Positions 1-10,332 are shown, numbered from the stretch's first letter. The stretch: 64,000 nt of DNA from Rhizobium bangladeshense (GCF_001662075.1 NZ_LYPL01000001.1:248001-312000), one strand, 5' to 3'. Made by a program: numbers and translations. The notes: generated from the letters alone by a model not told the origin.

Positions 1-696
1 GTCGGGGCGCGGCGGCGCGGCAATCAGGTGATCATCCAGGTGATCGATTCCGGCATCGGCATTCCGCCGTCGAAATTCCGCACCGTGTTCAAGGAATTCG
101 CGCGGCTGGACGAAGGCGCGAAAACCGCTTCCGGCCTCGGCCTCGGCCTTTCGATCGTCGACCGCATCGCCCGCGTGCTCAACCACCCGGTCGAGCTGCA
201 GTCGACGCATGGAAGGGGCACGGAATTCCGCATCGCCATACCGCTCGACATCTCGCGCCCGGCCGAGGCCGTCGCGGCCATCGCACCTGCCGAGCGGCCG
301 TCACAGCCGCTCAAGGGACTGAAGGTGCTGTGCATCGACAACGAGCCGAAAATCCTCGAAGGCATGCGGTTGCTGCTCAGCGGCTGGGGCTGCGAGGTGA
401 CGGCGGTGCATTGTCTGGCCGATGTGATCGCAGGCGACGGCCGTGGCGGACCGCCGGATCTCGCCATTGCCGATTATCATCTCGACGACGGAACCGGCAT
501 TGCCGCGATCCTGCATCTGCGCCGGCAGTTCGGCGCCGATATCCCCGCCTTGCTTGTGACCGCCGACCGCACGCCGGAGGTGCGCGGCGAGGCCGAGCGG
601 CACGACATCGCCGTTCAGCACAAGCCTGTGCGGCCGGCGGCGCTACGCGCCTATATCACCCAGATTTCCGGGTTGAAACGCGCGGCTGCGGAGTAG
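1..696 (+). CDS. Hybrid sensor histidine kinase/response regulator, C-terminal part
   Basis: The gene enters from outside the window; the frame is open from base 1 and 231 residues are visible. It begins inside the kinase ATPase domain: the G1 box DSGIGI is near visible residue 16 and the G2 box GLGLGLSIV near residue 45. After an Ala/Pro-rich linker there is a receiver domain of about 115 residues, starting at VLCIDNEP, with the likely phospho-acceptor Asp in IADYHL and the conserved Lys in HKPVRP. A receiver fused behind the kinase is the usual form of hybrid kinases that phosphorylate internally or pass phosphate to an Hpt protein. The stop lies 3 bp before the convergent TetR gene. The sensor domain is not visible, so the signal cannot be stated. 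Confidence 0.9.
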   Translation, partial: VGARRRGNQVIIQVIDSGIGIPPSKFRTVFKEFARLDEGAKTASGLGLGLSIVDRIARVLNHPVELQSTHGRGTEFRIAIPLDISRPAEAVAAIAPAERPSQPLKGLKVLCIDNEPKILEGMRLLLSGWGCEVTAVHCLADVIAGDGRGGPPDLAIADYHLDDGTGIAAILHLRRQFGADIPALLVTADRTPEVRGEAERHDIAVQHKPVRPAALRAYITQISGLKRAAAE

Positions 697-698
697 GC

Positions 699-1256
699 TC
701 AGTTCGCAGATTGCATGGCGCGTGCCACCAGGGCACGCACCCGCGCGGCATCCGGCACGTCGCCGAACAGGATGCGATACATGATCGGCGCTACGAGCTC
801 ATCCATGGCGCGGTCGACATCGGGAAAAGCCTCACCGCGCGCCTTTGCCCTCTCGGCGATGACGACGATCTGCTGGCGGGTATATTCGCAGCATTTGCAG
901 GCATTTGCGCCTGCCTGCGCCGCCAGCACGTCGCGGATCATCTCGCGGCCCGGCCCAGAGGACATTTCCTCGGCATATTGCTCGGCCCAGGCTTCGAGAT
1001 CGACCTTGCCGCTGCCGGCATCGACCGGCGGCATATCCGGCCGCAGCCGCTCGACGGCAACATCGGCGAGAAGCTCCTGCAGGTCGCCCCACCGGCGATA
1101 GATGGTCGACGGCGTCACACCCGCCCTGGCGGCGATCAACGGGATCGTCACCTCGGCGCGGTTCATCTCGGCCAGCAGCTCGCGGACCGCACTGTGCACC
1201 GAGGCCTGAACCCGGGCGCTTCTACCGCCCGGCCGGAGATTCTCTTTCACTGCCAT
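699..1256 (-). CDS. TetR/AcrR family transcriptional regulator
   Basis: This is a 185-residue protein with an N-terminal TetR-type helix-turn-helix at about residues 15-60 (AEVTIPLIAARAGVTPSTIY, then RRWGDLQELLADVA). It has a variable ligand-binding half and a C-terminal TetR_C-like region. A Cys pair in ANACKCCEY is uncommon in the family and could be redox or metal sensitive, but this is conjecture. The gene is transcribed away from the MFS transporter at 1389 with a 132-bp shared gap. That gap holds a sigma70-like promoter and a 12-bp palindrome, so local repression of the transporter is the simplest model. The ATG at 1256 has a weak purine stretch upstream. Confidence 0.88.
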   Translation of the reverse strand: MAVKENLRPGGRSARVQASVHSAVRELLAEMNRAEVTIPLIAARAGVTPSTIYRRWGDLQELLADVAVERLRPDMPPVDAGSGKVDLEAWAEQYAEEMSSGPGREMIRDVLAAQAGANACKCCEYTRQQIVVIAERAKARGEAFPDVDRAMDELVAPIMYRILFGDVPDAARVRALVARAMQSAN

Positions 1257-1295
1257 TCCTACGCCCGCTCCCCCGACTCTTGTAGTTCAAAATCT

Positions 1296-1343
1296 TTGAC
1301 AGACCCATAAACGCAAATAATTTGCCTTTACGATGGATCCATC
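1296..1343 (+). promoter_or_regulatory. Promoter and palindromic operator before the MFS gene
   Basis: A TTGACA -35 (1296-1301) and a TAATTT -10 (1318-1323) are separated by 16 bp. The perfect palindrome GATGGATCCATC lies at 1332-1343, about where transcription would start. This layout fits repression of the MFS gene by the divergent TetR protein. The assignment is inferred from position. Confidence 0.5.
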
Positions 1344-1388
1344 CTACATGGAGCTAACGCAACGGCTTAGCTTTAAGGAGCTTTATAT

Positions 1389-2588
1389 ATGGTCGCCGCC
1401 GCCAAATCCACAGAGAATGCGCCGCGCCCCTCGATCGGTTTTCATGCGCTGACGCTCGCCACCTTCTTCGGCGCCTCCGCCGCGCCGACGCCGCTCTACC
1501 GGATTTATCAGCAGAACTTCTCGCTTTCGCCGGTGCTGATCACCGTGGTCTTCGCCGTCTACGCATTCGCGCTGCTGGCAGCACTTTTGACCGCCGGTTC
1601 GATCTCCGATCATCTCGGCCGCAAACCGGTGATCTTTTTCGCCCTCGTGCTCGAAATCGCCGCCATGGGCCTCTTCATTGTCGCCAGCGGCCCCGGCTGG
1701 CTGATCGCGGCGCGGATCGTGCAGGGTGTTGCGACCGGGGTTGCCGGCGCCTCGCTCGGCGCCGCTCTCGTGGATGTCAACCGGGCCAAGGGGCAGATCG
1801 TCAATTCGATCGCGCCGCTTTGCGGCATGGCGGTCGGCGCAGTCGGCACCAGCGCTCTGATCCAATATGGCCCTTTTCCGATGCACCTCATTTATGCGCT
1901 GCTGCTTTTTGCCTTCACACTGCTGGCAGCCGCCATCTGGCTGACCCGCGAGACCGGCGGCAGGCGGCCGGGCGCCCTCGGTTCGCTGATCCCCAGGATC
2001 GCCATTCCGCCGCAGGTCAAACGGCCGCTCTCGCTGGTGACGCCGATCAACATCGCCAACTGGACGCTCGCCGGCTTTTACCTTTCGCTGGTGCCGTCGC
2101 TGGTCGCCAGCACGACCGGCAGCCGCGCGCCGCTGACCGGCGGGGCTGTCGTGACCGCGCTGATGGTCAGCGGCGCGATCGCCGTCTATCTCAGGCGCGG
2201 CAAGACGGCATCGGCCAATCTCGGTTTCGGCGTGTCGTCCAAGACGCTCGGCATCCTGACGGTCGTCGCCGGCGTGCATCTTGCCAATGTGCCGCTGCTG
2301 CTCATCGGCACTGTCTTTACCGGCGCCGGTTTCGGCACCAATTTCCTCGGCGCGATCGGCACCATCATGCCGCTCGCCAAAGCGGACGAGCGCGCCGGCC
2401 TGCTCGCCGCCTTCTACGTCCAGAGTTATCTCGCCTTCAGCCTGCCGGCGATCCTTGCCGGCTTCCTGGCGAAATCGGCCGGCTATGGCCTGACGACCGA
2501 TATCTATGCGACGGCGATCCTCCTTCTGATGGGCGTCGGGATCATGGGAGTACGCGCCGGCCGAAAGACGGTGGAGAATGCGGCCTGA
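1389..2588 (+). CDS. MFS transporter
   Basis: This is a 399-residue, strongly hydrophobic protein with about 12 predicted membrane helices. The loop between helices 2 and 3 carries GSISDHLGRKPV, a good match to the major-facilitator signature, and helix 4 to 5 contains RIVQGVATGVAGASLGAAL. It is an inner-membrane secondary transporter, probably proton driven. The substrate cannot be read from the sequence, although a divergent TetR gene is typical of drug or metabolite efflux pumps. An AAGGAG ribosome site ends 8 bp before the ATG. The gene converges on the NTF2-like gene with a 14-bp gap. Confidence 0.9.
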   Translation: MVAAAKSTENAPRPSIGFHALTLATFFGASAAPTPLYRIYQQNFSLSPVLITVVFAVYAFALLAALLTAGSISDHLGRKPVIFFALVLEIAAMGLFIVASGPGWLIAARIVQGVATGVAGASLGAALVDVNRAKGQIVNSIAPLCGMAVGAVGTSALIQYGPFPMHLIYALLLFAFTLLAAAIWLTRETGGRRPGALGSLIPRIAIPPQVKRPLSLVTPINIANWTLAGFYLSLVPSLVASTTGSRAPLTGGAVVTALMVSGAIAVYLRRGKTASANLGFGVSSKTLGILTVVAGVHLANVPLLLIGTVFTGAGFGTNFLGAIGTIMPLAKADERAGLLAAFYVQSYLAFSLPAILAGFLAKSAGYGLTTDIYATAILLLMGVGIMGVRAGRKTVENAA

Positions 2589-2602
2589 CATCCTAGGCCA
2601 CG

Positions 2603-3046
2603 TCACGGCTTAAGATCGAGCAATGCGCGGCCGCTGCCATCCATGGCGAAGGGCACGGAGGCGTGCTGGTGAGTGACGATCCAATGCCCGTCTTGCTTGA
2701 CGAGGCCGAGGGTCTGGCGGAACCAGAGGTCGACCTCGGTGCCGTCGGTCTTGGTCCCGGTCATGCGCAGGAGACCGCTCCAGAAGGCGACATCGCCGCC
2801 GACCGTCAATTTGGCATCGCGCACTTCGCCGCCGATCGGGCCTTCCCACGTGTCGAACCACGCCTGCAGACCCGCCTCGTCCTTGCCAGTGGAGACGAGC
2901 GGTGGCGCCAGCGAAAATTCGACGGAATCCTCGGCCTCATAGGAAAGCGCCTCCGCGGCGTTCTTTTCGCCGAGCGCCTTGGCCCGCATCATCAGCATGG
3001 CGATGATTGCCTCTTCTTCGTGCCTGGCATTGGCTTCATCGTTCAC
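2603..3046 (-). CDS. SnoaL/SgcJ-type NTF2-like protein
   Basis: This is a 147-residue NTF2-fold protein. The pattern runs from EEAIIAMLMMRAKAL and a central AWFDTWEGPIGGEV to WFRQTLGLVKQDGHWIVTHQHAS, which is typical of the SgcJ/EcaC and DUF4440/SnoaL families. Members are small soluble proteins, often of unknown function, with a hydrophobic pocket. The start chosen is a GTG at 3046 preceded by a clear AAGGAG; the open frame extends further upstream but lacks a ribosome site and similarity there. It lies on the same strand as the GFA-family gene, 118 bp downstream of it, and may share its transcript. The substrate is unknown. Confidence 0.75.
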   Translation of the reverse strand: MNDEANARHEEEAIIAMLMMRAKALGEKNAAEALSYEAEDSVEFSLAPPLVSTGKDEAGLQAWFDTWEGPIGGEVRDAKLTVGGDVAFWSGLLRMTGTKTDGTEVDLWFRQTLGLVKQDGHWIVTHQHASVPFAMDGSGRALLDLKP

Positions 3047-3164
3047 GGTCGTTCTCCTTTCGCTATGGACAGAGGACGAACGGGAGGACGACGATCCGAC
3101 AAGCGCGCATTCCGCTAGCGCAATTGCGGACGCAAGACCGTCGGAATTGCTCAGAGATAATTCG

Positions 3165-3554
3165 TCACCGCCGGCTCGTTCCACCAGGCATCGTGCCTGC
3201 CTCGGAATAACGGACGGGCAAGGCCGCCAGTTCCTCAGGGGTGATATCGTCGAGGCAAGCGATGTTGATCGAGACATAGGCTCCACCGATCGCCTCGACA
3301 TAACCGTCGCCGAAGGCGGGCACGCCGCAGGTGCGGCAAAAGCGGTGATGGCCGCTCATCGTGTTGAACTGGTAGTCTGACATCACCGCCTCGTCGCACA
3401 TCAGCCGGAAATCCTCCGGCTTGACGTTGGCGCCCCAATAGCGCCGTTTGGCGCAGATCGAGCAATTGCAGCGGCCGGTCCCCTCCGCGAGATCCATGTC
3501 CACTTCGTAGTGCACTTTGCCGCAATGGCAGCTTCCCTTGTAGGTCTTCTTCAC
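3165..3554 (-). CDS. GFA-family (CENP-V fold) zinc protein
   Basis: This is a 129-residue protein with the zinc-binding pattern of the glutathione-dependent formaldehyde-activating (GFA) family. SCHCGKV is near residue 8, CNCSICAKR near residue 39 and [10 protein letters not shown] near residue 73. The well-studied member, Gfa, was proposed to help formaldehyde react with glutathione. Most paralogues have no proven reaction, so the substrate here is unknown. The GTG start at 3554 has GGAGG upstream; an upstream in-frame ATG lacks one. The gene is divergent from the MarR gene and shares its twin-operator region, which suggests that MarR represses both. Confidence 0.85.
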   Translation of the reverse strand: MKKTYKGSCHCGKVHYEVDMDLAEGTGRCNCSICAKRRYWGANVKPEDFRLMCDEAVMSDYQFNTMSGHHRFCRTCGVPAFGDGYVEAIGGAYVSINIACLDDITPEELAALPVRYSEAGTMPGGTSRR

Positions 3555-3595
3555 GGTGCGTTCCTCCCTCGGCGTTGCATCAGTCATCGGAATAT

Positions 3596-3645
3596 GACAA
3601 TATGTTGTCACTATGGATGAGATACAGAATCGACAACATATTGTC
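3596..3645. promoter_or_regulatory. Twin MarR-type operators
   Basis: Two 14-bp sites lie between the GFA gene and the MarR gene. They are GACAATATGTTGTC at 3596-3609 and GACAACATATTGTC at 3632-3645. Each has perfect 5-bp arms, and the second is the exact reverse complement of the first. Their centres are 36 bp apart. The second site sits downstream of the earliest possible MarR start codon, which argues for the later start at 3670. Confidence 0.75.
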
Positions 3646-3669
3646 AAACAAAATCGACCGGAGCGAACG

Positions 3670-4107
3670 ATGGAAGGGGATGCCTTTTCCGCTTTCGCGA
3701 TCACGGCCCTTCGTCTCGCCGCCCATCTGACGGCAGCGGGCGACCGGCTGGCAAAGCCCGCAGGGCAGACGAGCGCGCGCTGGCAGGTGCTGGCGGCAGC
3801 AAGGCGCGGCGACATGTCGGTGGCGCAGATCGCCCGGGCGCTCGGCCTCGCCCGCCAGGGTGTGCAACGGCTTGCCGACGTGCTGGAGAGCGAAGAGCTG
3901 ATCGCCTATGCCGACAATCCGCAGCACCAGCGGGCGAAGCTGGTGCGGCTGACCACGGAAGGGGCGGCGCGGCTGGGGGTGATCGAGGCTGCGCAGGCCG
4001 GATGGGCGGATGGGCTCGGCGCCGCGTTTACAGCGGCTGAGCTCGATGCGGCGCGGGCGGTAATGGCGCGGGTGATGGCGATGCTGGATGAGGCGTCGGG
4101 CGGCTGA
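3670..4107 (+). CDS. MarR family transcriptional regulator
   Basis: This is a 145-residue winged-helix protein. [20 protein letters not shown] leads into [20 protein letters not shown] (recognition helix), followed by the wing [16 protein letters not shown] and a C-terminal dimerisation helix. This is the standard MarR layout. I chose the ATG at 3670, which has GGAGCG upstream and gives the normal family length; the ATG at 3613 would put an operator inside the coding sequence. It probably represses itself and the divergent GFA gene through the two inverted 14-bp sites. The inducer is unknown; phenolics, oxidants or aldehydes would suit the family and the neighbour. Confidence 0.88.
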   Translation: MEGDAFSAFAITALRLAAHLTAAGDRLAKPAGQTSARWQVLAAARRGDMSVAQIARALGLARQGVQRLADVLESEELIAYADNPQHQRAKLVRLTTEGAARLGVIEAAQAGWADGLGAAFTAAELDAARAVMARVMAMLDEASGG

Positions 4108-4142
4108 ACAATTCGCTTTGGGTGGATGCGACCGAAGCCAAA

Positions 4143-4180
4143 ACAAAAAAAGGCCGGGCTAACCCGACCTTCCCTGCCAT
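4143..4180 (-). terminator. Possible terminator, minus strand
   Basis: The inverted repeat AAGGCCGGG / CCCGACCTT, with one mismatch and a 4-base loop, is followed on the minus strand by a run of T (AAAACAAAAAAA on the plus strand). It could end read-through from the cold-shock gene region. It has no coding neighbour immediately upstream on that strand. Confidence 0.45.
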
Positions 4181-4250
4181 CTCGACGAACCGTGCCAGTA
4201 CATCCGTGGTCACGGTCCGGAGATGATATTCAAAGCCTTCCCGCATAATT

Positions 4251-4342
4251 CCTTAAATCGGAATCGATTTAAGGACAAAATTATGCAGCAAGTCAAAGTG
4301 TTACAGCGTCCTTTGCGCGTCTAAAAGACGCGCGGCGCTGTA
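4251..4342. repeat. Composite palindromic element with terminator-like hairpin
   Basis: The perfect inverted repeat CCTTAAATCG / CGATTTAAGG with loop GAAT (4251-4274) is followed, after an AT-rich spacer, by a long stem at 4302-4342. In that stem TACAGCG and GCGCGTC pair with GACGCGC and CGCTGTA around a short loop. The second hairpin lies just after the cold-shock stop codon and probably terminates it. A related ACAGCGCCGCG hairpin follows ppk2 at 63080, so this looks like a dispersed family. Confidence 0.6.
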
Positions 4343-4347
4343 ATGGC

Positions 4348-4557
4348 TCAGGCCGCCTGAAGGCGGTCTGCCGACATCTTGCCGGACTTGTTGTCGCGGA
4401 CGAGATCATAGGACAGCTTCTGGCCGTCCTTGAGGTCACGCATGCCGGCGCGCTCAACGGCCGAGATGTGGACGAAAACGTCGGCGGCGCCGTCATCCGG
4501 CTGAATGAAGCCGAAGCCCTTGGTTGCGTTGAACCACTTAACGGTACCTGTGTTCAT
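4348..4557 (-). CDS. Cold-shock protein (CspA family)
   Basis: This is a 69-residue single cold-shock domain. RNP1 is seen as KGFGFIQ (residues 13-19) and RNP2 as VFVHIS (27-32), with the N-terminal start [14 protein letters not shown]. These proteins bind single-stranded RNA or DNA and melt RNA secondary structure in the cytoplasm. The ATG at 4557 has AAGGATATCGTC before it; the longer open frame is non-homologous upstream sequence. About 240 bp of leader separates it from fadB. Long leaders are common for regulated csp genes, but I cannot show a thermosensor here. It ends in a strong hairpin. Which csp paralogue this is cannot be decided from sequence. Confidence 0.93.
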   Translation of the reverse strand: MNTGTVKWFNATKGFGFIQPDDGAADVFVHISAVERAGMRDLKDGQKLSYDLVRDNKSGKMSADRLQAA

Positions 4558-4806
4558 GACGATATCCTTTTCGAATCGCTCATAGAAGATTGCAGCCCAG
4601 GCAAAGCCCAAGCGGCGATGAAAACCGATTTTGGAGGAAAGTCGCCAGGAACGACGCGAACGCCGTTTCAAAGTTCATCTAGCAAGATCGATGCGAGAAT
4701 GTTTAATCGGGAATTGTGTCCGTGGCAAGGCGGCCGCAAGGGAAAGTCGAATTCGGCCTGCGGGGCGCGCTTGAACGCCCCGCAAAACCCACACCGCGAA
4801 AACGAC

Positions 4807-7023
4807 TTACGCCGCCGCCCCCATCTTCGCATAGGGATCGAATCTCCCATAAAACGTGTCGCCCTTGGCTGCCATGTCCTTCAGCAGCGGTGTCGGCTTG
4901 AAGTGATCTCCGTAAGCCAATGCCAACGTCTCAGCCAACTCGACGAAGGCCTTCACCCCCATGCCGTCGATATAGCTCAGCGCCCCGCCGGTATAAGGCG
5001 CGAAGCCGAAGCCGAGGATCGAGCCGACGTCGGCTTCGCGCGGATCGGTGACGATGCCTTCCTCGACGGTGCGGGCGGCTTCGAGCGCGATGGTGACAAG
5101 GAAGCGCTGCTTCAGCACCGCGACATCGACCTCATCCGCCTTCTTCTGCGGATAGAAGTCCTTGAGCTCGGGCCAAAGCAACTTCTTCGCCGGTTTCGGC
5201 GGATAGTCGTAGAAGCCCTTGGAGTTCTTGCGGCCGAAGCGACCCTCCTTTTCCACCATGCGGGAGATGAGCTCCATATGCCTGGGGTCGATGGCCTTCT
5301 CGCCGAGATCTGCGACGGTGGCCTTGAGGATCTTCAGCGAGAGGTCGATGGCAACCTCGTCGTTGAGCGCCAGGGGACCGACCGGCATGCCGGCCATTTT
5401 GGCGGCATTCTCGATCATTGCGGGCGGCACGCCCTCGATCAGCATGTCGTAGCTTTCCGACATGTAGCGCAGCACGCAGCGATTGACGAAGAAGCCGCGG
5501 GTGTCGTTGACGACGATCGGCGTCTTCTTGATCGCCGCGACATAATCGAGCGCGACGGCGAGCGCCTTGTCGCCCGTCTCCTTGCCGAGGATCACCTCGG
5601 TCAGCATCATCTTTTCGACGGGCGAGAAGAAGTGGATGCCGATGAAATCGGCGGGACGCCTGGAATTTTTCGCCAGTCCGGTGATCGGCAGGGTCGAGGT
5701 ATTGGAGGCGAAAATGGCGCCTTCCGGCAGTACGGCTTCGACCGCCTCGATGACCGATTTCTTCACTTCACGGTCTTCGAACACCGCCTCGATGACGAGA
5801 TCGGCGGTGGCGAGACCGGCATAATCGGCGGCAGGCGTGATGCGGGCTAGAAGGGCCGTGGCCTCGTCCTGCGTAAACCGCCCCTTACCGACAGAATCCT
5901 TGGCAAGGCCTTCGCAGACGGCCTTGCCCTTGGCGGCAGCCTCCATGTCGCGGTCGATCAGCGTCACCGGGAGACCGGCGGCAGCGGTGACATAGGCGAT
6001 CGAAGCGCCCATGAAGCCGGCGCCGACGACGCCGACATGTTTCAGTTCCGTCTTGGGAATGCCGGCCGGGCGGCGGGCGCCCTTGCCGAGCTCCTGCATC
6101 GAGATGAACAGCGAACGGATCATCGAGAAAGCTTCGCGGGTCTGCAGTACCTCGGTGAAATAACGCTGCTCGATCTTCAGACCCGTGTCGAAGGGCACCT
6201 GGAGGCCTTCATAGACGCATTTCAGGATGGCGAGCGCGGCGGGATAGTTGCCGGAGGTTTCACGGCGCAGGATTGCCGGTGCTGCCGGCCAGAGCTGGGC
6301 GGAGGCCGGCGTCCAGATGCCGCCGCCGGGCGCCTTGAAGCCCTTCTCGTCCCAGGGGGCGACCGGCTTCAGGCCGTCCTTGATCATCTGCTTGGCGGCA
6401 GCGATCAGCTGATCCGGCTCGACCACCTGGTGCACGAGGTTCATCGCCTTGGCGCGGGAGCCGCTGAGCGACTGGCCGGTTGTCATCATCTGCAGCGCAT
6501 CCTGGGCATTGGCGAGCCGCGGCACACGCTGGGTGCCGCCGGCGCCGGGGAAGATGCCGACCTTGACCTCGGGCAGCGCGATCTTGACGTTCTTGGCATT
6601 GGAGGCGACGCGGCCGTGGCAGGCGAGCGACAGTTCGAAAGCGCCGCCCATGCAGGTGCCGTTGATGGCGGATACCCAGGGCTTGCCCGAGGTTTCGAGC
6701 TTGCGAAACAGGCCGGACATGCGGCCGACGAGACCGAAGAGCGTCTGAACGGCGGTTTGCGGGCTCTTTTCCTTCTCGTCCTGATAGGAGCTAAACAGTG
6801 ACTTGATCATCGACAGATCGGCGCCGCCCGAGAAGGAGGATTTGCCTGAGGTAAAGACGACGCCCTTGACGGCGGCGTCAGCAGTCGTGGCGTCGATGAT
6901 GCCGTTGAGCTCTTCCATCACCTCGGCGGTGAAGACGTTCATCGATTTGCCGGGCATGTCCCAGGTGACGAGAGCGATGCCATCGGCGTCGGTTTCGAGC
7001 GTGAAATTGGTGTAGGTGCTCAT
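4807..7023 (-). CDS. fadB: 3-hydroxyacyl-CoA dehydrogenase/enoyl-CoA hydratase (FadB/FadJ type)
   Basis: This is a 738-residue bifunctional beta-oxidation enzyme that hydrates enoyl-CoA and oxidises the 3-hydroxyacyl-CoA with NAD. The N-terminal crotonase domain (about 1-190) shows [15 protein letters not shown] and [17 protein letters not shown]. The dehydrogenase domain starts near residue 328 with a Rossmann glycine pattern, VGAGFMGA, then [13 protein letters not shown] with the catalytic His. The C-terminal 3HCDH domain ends the protein. It would act in the cytoplasm together with the thiolase encoded upstream. The gene is last in the fadE-fadA-fadB operon, 69 bp after the thiolase. The ATG at 7023 has GGAGAGGAATT upstream. 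Confidence 0.95.
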   Translation of the reverse strand: MSTYTNFTLETDADGIALVTWDMPGKSMNVFTAEVMEELNGIIDATTADAAVKGVVFTSGKSSFSGGADLSMIKSLFSSYQDEKEKSPQTAVQTLFGLVGRMSGLFRKLETSGKPWVSAINGTCMGGAFELSLACHGRVASNAKNVKIALPEVKVGIFPGAGGTQRVPRLANAQDALQMMTTGQSLSGSRAKAMNLVHQVVEPDQLIAAAKQMIKDGLKPVAPWDEKGFKAPGGGIWTPASAQLWPAAPAILRRETSGNYPAALAILKCVYEGLQVPFDTGLKIEQRYFTEVLQTREAFSMIRSLFISMQELGKGARRPAGIPKTELKHVGVVGAGFMGASIAYVTAAAGLPVTLIDRDMEAAAKGKAVCEGLAKDSVGKGRFTQDEATALLARITPAADYAGLATADLVIEAVFEDREVKKSVIEAVEAVLPEGAIFASNTSTLPITGLAKNSRRPADFIGIHFFSPVEKMMLTEVILGKETGDKALAVALDYVAAIKKTPIVVNDTRGFFVNRCVLRYMSESYDMLIEGVPPAMIENAAKMAGMPVGPLALNDEVAIDLSLKILKATVADLGEKAIDPRHMELISRMVEKEGRFGRKNSKGFYDYPPKPAKKLLWPELKDFYPQKKADEVDVAVLKQRFLVTIALEAARTVEEGIVTDPREADVGSILGFGFAPYTGGALSYIDGMGVKAFVELAETLALAYGDHFKPTPLLKDMAAKGDTFYGRFDPYAKMGAAA

Positions 7024-7061
7024 CTTGGGAATTCCTCTCCCTGAATTCTCTTGCGGTGAAG

Positions 7062-7081
7062 CCCTCCCCGAGAAGGGAGGG
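7062..7081 (-). other. Intercistronic hairpin, thiolase-fadB
   Basis: The perfect inverted repeat CCCTCCC / GGGAGGG with a 6-base loop lies between the thiolase stop and the fadB ribosome site. There is no T run, so it is more likely an RNA-stability or processing hairpin, or a palindromic repeat, than a terminator. Confidence 0.4.
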
Positions 7082-7092
7082 TTCAGATCCGA

Positions 7093-8301
<1,209 letters not shown>

Positions 8302-8430
8302 TGTCTCGTCTCCCTGACGGCGCCGACGCGCCTTTGAAATCTACGAAGGCCAAATAGCCCTTCGTCTAAACTCAGGGCGTTCGGCGCTCGAAACGATTCA
8401 CCGGATCGTTTCGTCGGCTGCGCCGACCGC

Positions 8431-8467
8431 TTCTCACCCCCAGCCTCCCCACAAGGGGGAGGGAGAA
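8431..8467. repeat. Palindromic intergenic repeat (CCTCCCC-ACAAG-GGGGAGG type)
   Basis: A G/C-rich palindrome lies in the 171-bp gap between the fadE stop and the thiolase start, with outer arms TTCTC / GAGAA and a core of CCTCCCC / GGGGAGG. The same core occurs as a pair at 18312-18443. It interrupts an operon, so it may lower or process the downstream message. Confidence 0.55.
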
Positions 8468-8472
8468 ATGGC

Positions 8473-10269
8473 TCAAAACGCCTCCGCGGCCAGTTCCATC
8501 ATCGTATCGGCGCCGGCTTCGATGCGGGCCTTGCGCAGCGCGGTTTCCGGCATGATGCGCTCCATGAAGAAGCGGGCGGTCACAAGCTTGTTCTTCAGGA
8601 AATCCTCGCGGCTCGCATCGCCAGACGCAAGTCCGTCCTCGGCGGCTTTCGCCATCTTCGCCCACATATAGCCGAGGACGACGAGGCCGAAGAGATGCAT
8701 GTAGTCGGTCGAGCCCGCGCCGGCATTGTCGGGCTTGGCCATGGCGTTCTGCATGAACCACATGGTCGCGCCCTGGACATCGTTCAAGCCCTTCTTTAGA
8801 TGCTTGGTGAAGAAGGAGAGCTTTTCGTTGCCGCGGTTCTCCTCGCAGAAATCGCCGATCTCCTTGAAGAGGGCCATGGCGGCGCGGCCGCCGTTCAAGG
8901 CGAGCTTGCGGCCGACGAGGTCGAGCGCCTGAATGCCGTTGGCGCCTTCATAGATCATGGCGATGCGGGCATCGCGCACATACTGGCTCATGCCGTGTTC
9001 TTCGATATAGCCGTGGCCGCCGAAAACCTGTTGGGCCATGACGGCATGGTCGAAGCCCTTGTCGGTCATCACGCCCTTGAGGATGGGGGTGACGAGGCCG
9101 AGAATGTCGTCGGCCGTCTGGCGCTCCTTCTCGTCGGTGGCGCGGTGGGCAATATCGGACTTCAGCGCCGTCCACAGCAGGAAGGCGCGGCCGGCTTCGT
9201 TGAAGGCGCGGATCGTCATCAGCGTGCGGCGGATATCGGGATGGACGATGATCGGATCGGCTTTCTTATCGGGCGCCTTGACGCCGGACAGCGAGCGGCC
9301 CTGGATGCGGTCGCGGGCATAGGCGGCGGCGTTTTGATAGGCGATCTCGGAAATGGCGATGCCCTGCAGACCGACCATCAGGCGGGCCTCGTTCATCATC
9401 ACGAACATGGCGTTGAGGCCGCGGTTTTCGGCGCCGATCAGGAAGCCGGTCGCCTCATCGTAATTCATGACGCAGGTGGCGTTGCCGTGAATGCCCATCT
9501 TGTGCTCGATCGCGCCGCAGGAAACGGCATTGCGGGCGCCGGGCGCACCGTCCTTGCCGACCAGGAATTTCGGGACGATGAAGAGCGAGATGCCCTTGGT
9601 GCCCTCGGGCGCGCCTTCGATGCGGGCAAGCACCAGGTGGACGATATTGTCGGTCAGGTCGTGTTCGCCGGCGGAGATGAAGATCTTTTGGCCGGAGATC
9701 TTGTAGCTGCCGTCAGACTGCGGCACCGCCTTGGTGCGCAGCATGCCGAGATCGGTGCCGCAATGCGGCTCGGTCAGGTTCATGGTGCCCGACCAGGAAC
9801 CGTCCACCATCTTCGGCAGGTAGATGTCTTTCTGCTCCTGCGTGCCATGGACGAGGATCGCGGCGATCGCGCCCTGCGTCAGGCCGGGATACATCATCAG
9901 CGACATGTTGGCGGCAGAAGTATATTCGCCGACGGCGCAATGCAGCGTATAGGGAAGCCCCTGCCCGCCGAATTCCTCCGGCACCGCAAGGCCGATCCAG
10001 CCGCCTTCGCGATAGGCCTTGTAAGCTTCTCGGAAGCCCTTCGGCGTCGAGACGCTGGCATCGTCGTTGCGATGGCAGCCTTCCTGATCGCCGGAATAAT
10101 TCACCGGGAAGAGCGCCTCCTCGGCAACCTTCCCGGCCTCGCCGAGGATCGCCTCGATCATGTCAGGCGTCGCATCGGCAAAACCCGGCAGATTGTTGTA
10201 GCGTTCGAGGCCCAGCACGTCGTTCAGGACAAAGAGCGTATCGTTCACCGGGGCCTTGTAGACTGGCAT
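8473..10269 (-). CDS. Acyl-CoA dehydrogenase (FadE-like, with extra C-terminal domain)
   Basis: This is a 598-residue flavin acyl-CoA dehydrogenase, longer than the roughly 390-residue medium-chain enzymes. An N-terminal ACAD segment begins MPVYKAPVNDTLFVLNDVLG. FAD-binding middle-domain motifs (GTMNLTEPHCGTDLG, KISGQKIFISAGEHD) follow, then the helical domain with QVFGGHGYIEEHGMSQYVRD. The likely catalytic base is the Glu in IYEGANGIQALD. The extra C-terminal domain is typical of the long FadE-like/DMSP-type subgroup. It catalyses the first oxidation of beta-oxidation. The ATG at 10269 has GGAGG upstream; the longer frame has none. It is first in the operon, 63 bp downstream of the LiuR-like palindrome. 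Confidence 0.93.
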   Translation of the reverse strand: MPVYKAPVNDTLFVLNDVLGLERYNNLPGFADATPDMIEAILGEAGKVAEEALFPVNYSGDQEGCHRNDDASVSTPKGFREAYKAYREGGWIGLAVPEEFGGQGLPYTLHCAVGEYTSAANMSLMMYPGLTQGAIAAILVHGTQEQKDIYLPKMVDGSWSGTMNLTEPHCGTDLGMLRTKAVPQSDGSYKISGQKIFISAGEHDLTDNIVHLVLARIEGAPEGTKGISLFIVPKFLVGKDGAPGARNAVSCGAIEHKMGIHGNATCVMNYDEATGFLIGAENRGLNAMFVMMNEARLMVGLQGIAISEIAYQNAAAYARDRIQGRSLSGVKAPDKKADPIIVHPDIRRTLMTIRAFNEAGRAFLLWTALKSDIAHRATDEKERQTADDILGLVTPILKGVMTDKGFDHAVMAQQVFGGHGYIEEHGMSQYVRDARIAMIYEGANGIQALDLVGRKLALNGGRAAMALFKEIGDFCEENRGNEKLSFFTKHLKKGLNDVQGATMWFMQNAMAKPDNAGAGSTDYMHLFGLVVLGYMWAKMAKAAEDGLASGDASREDFLKNKLVTARFFMERIMPETALRKARIEAGADTMMELAAEAF

Positions 10270-10332
10270 TTCGCGAATTCCTCCATTCGACTGACCGGGT
10301 CGCACCGGCCTCGGGCACTGTCTTACAAAATA

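Noticed and set aside
1383..2606. Open frame of 407 residues on the minus strand
   Set aside because: It is antisense to the MFS transporter, very rich in Arg, Asp and Gln, with no membrane or domain signal.
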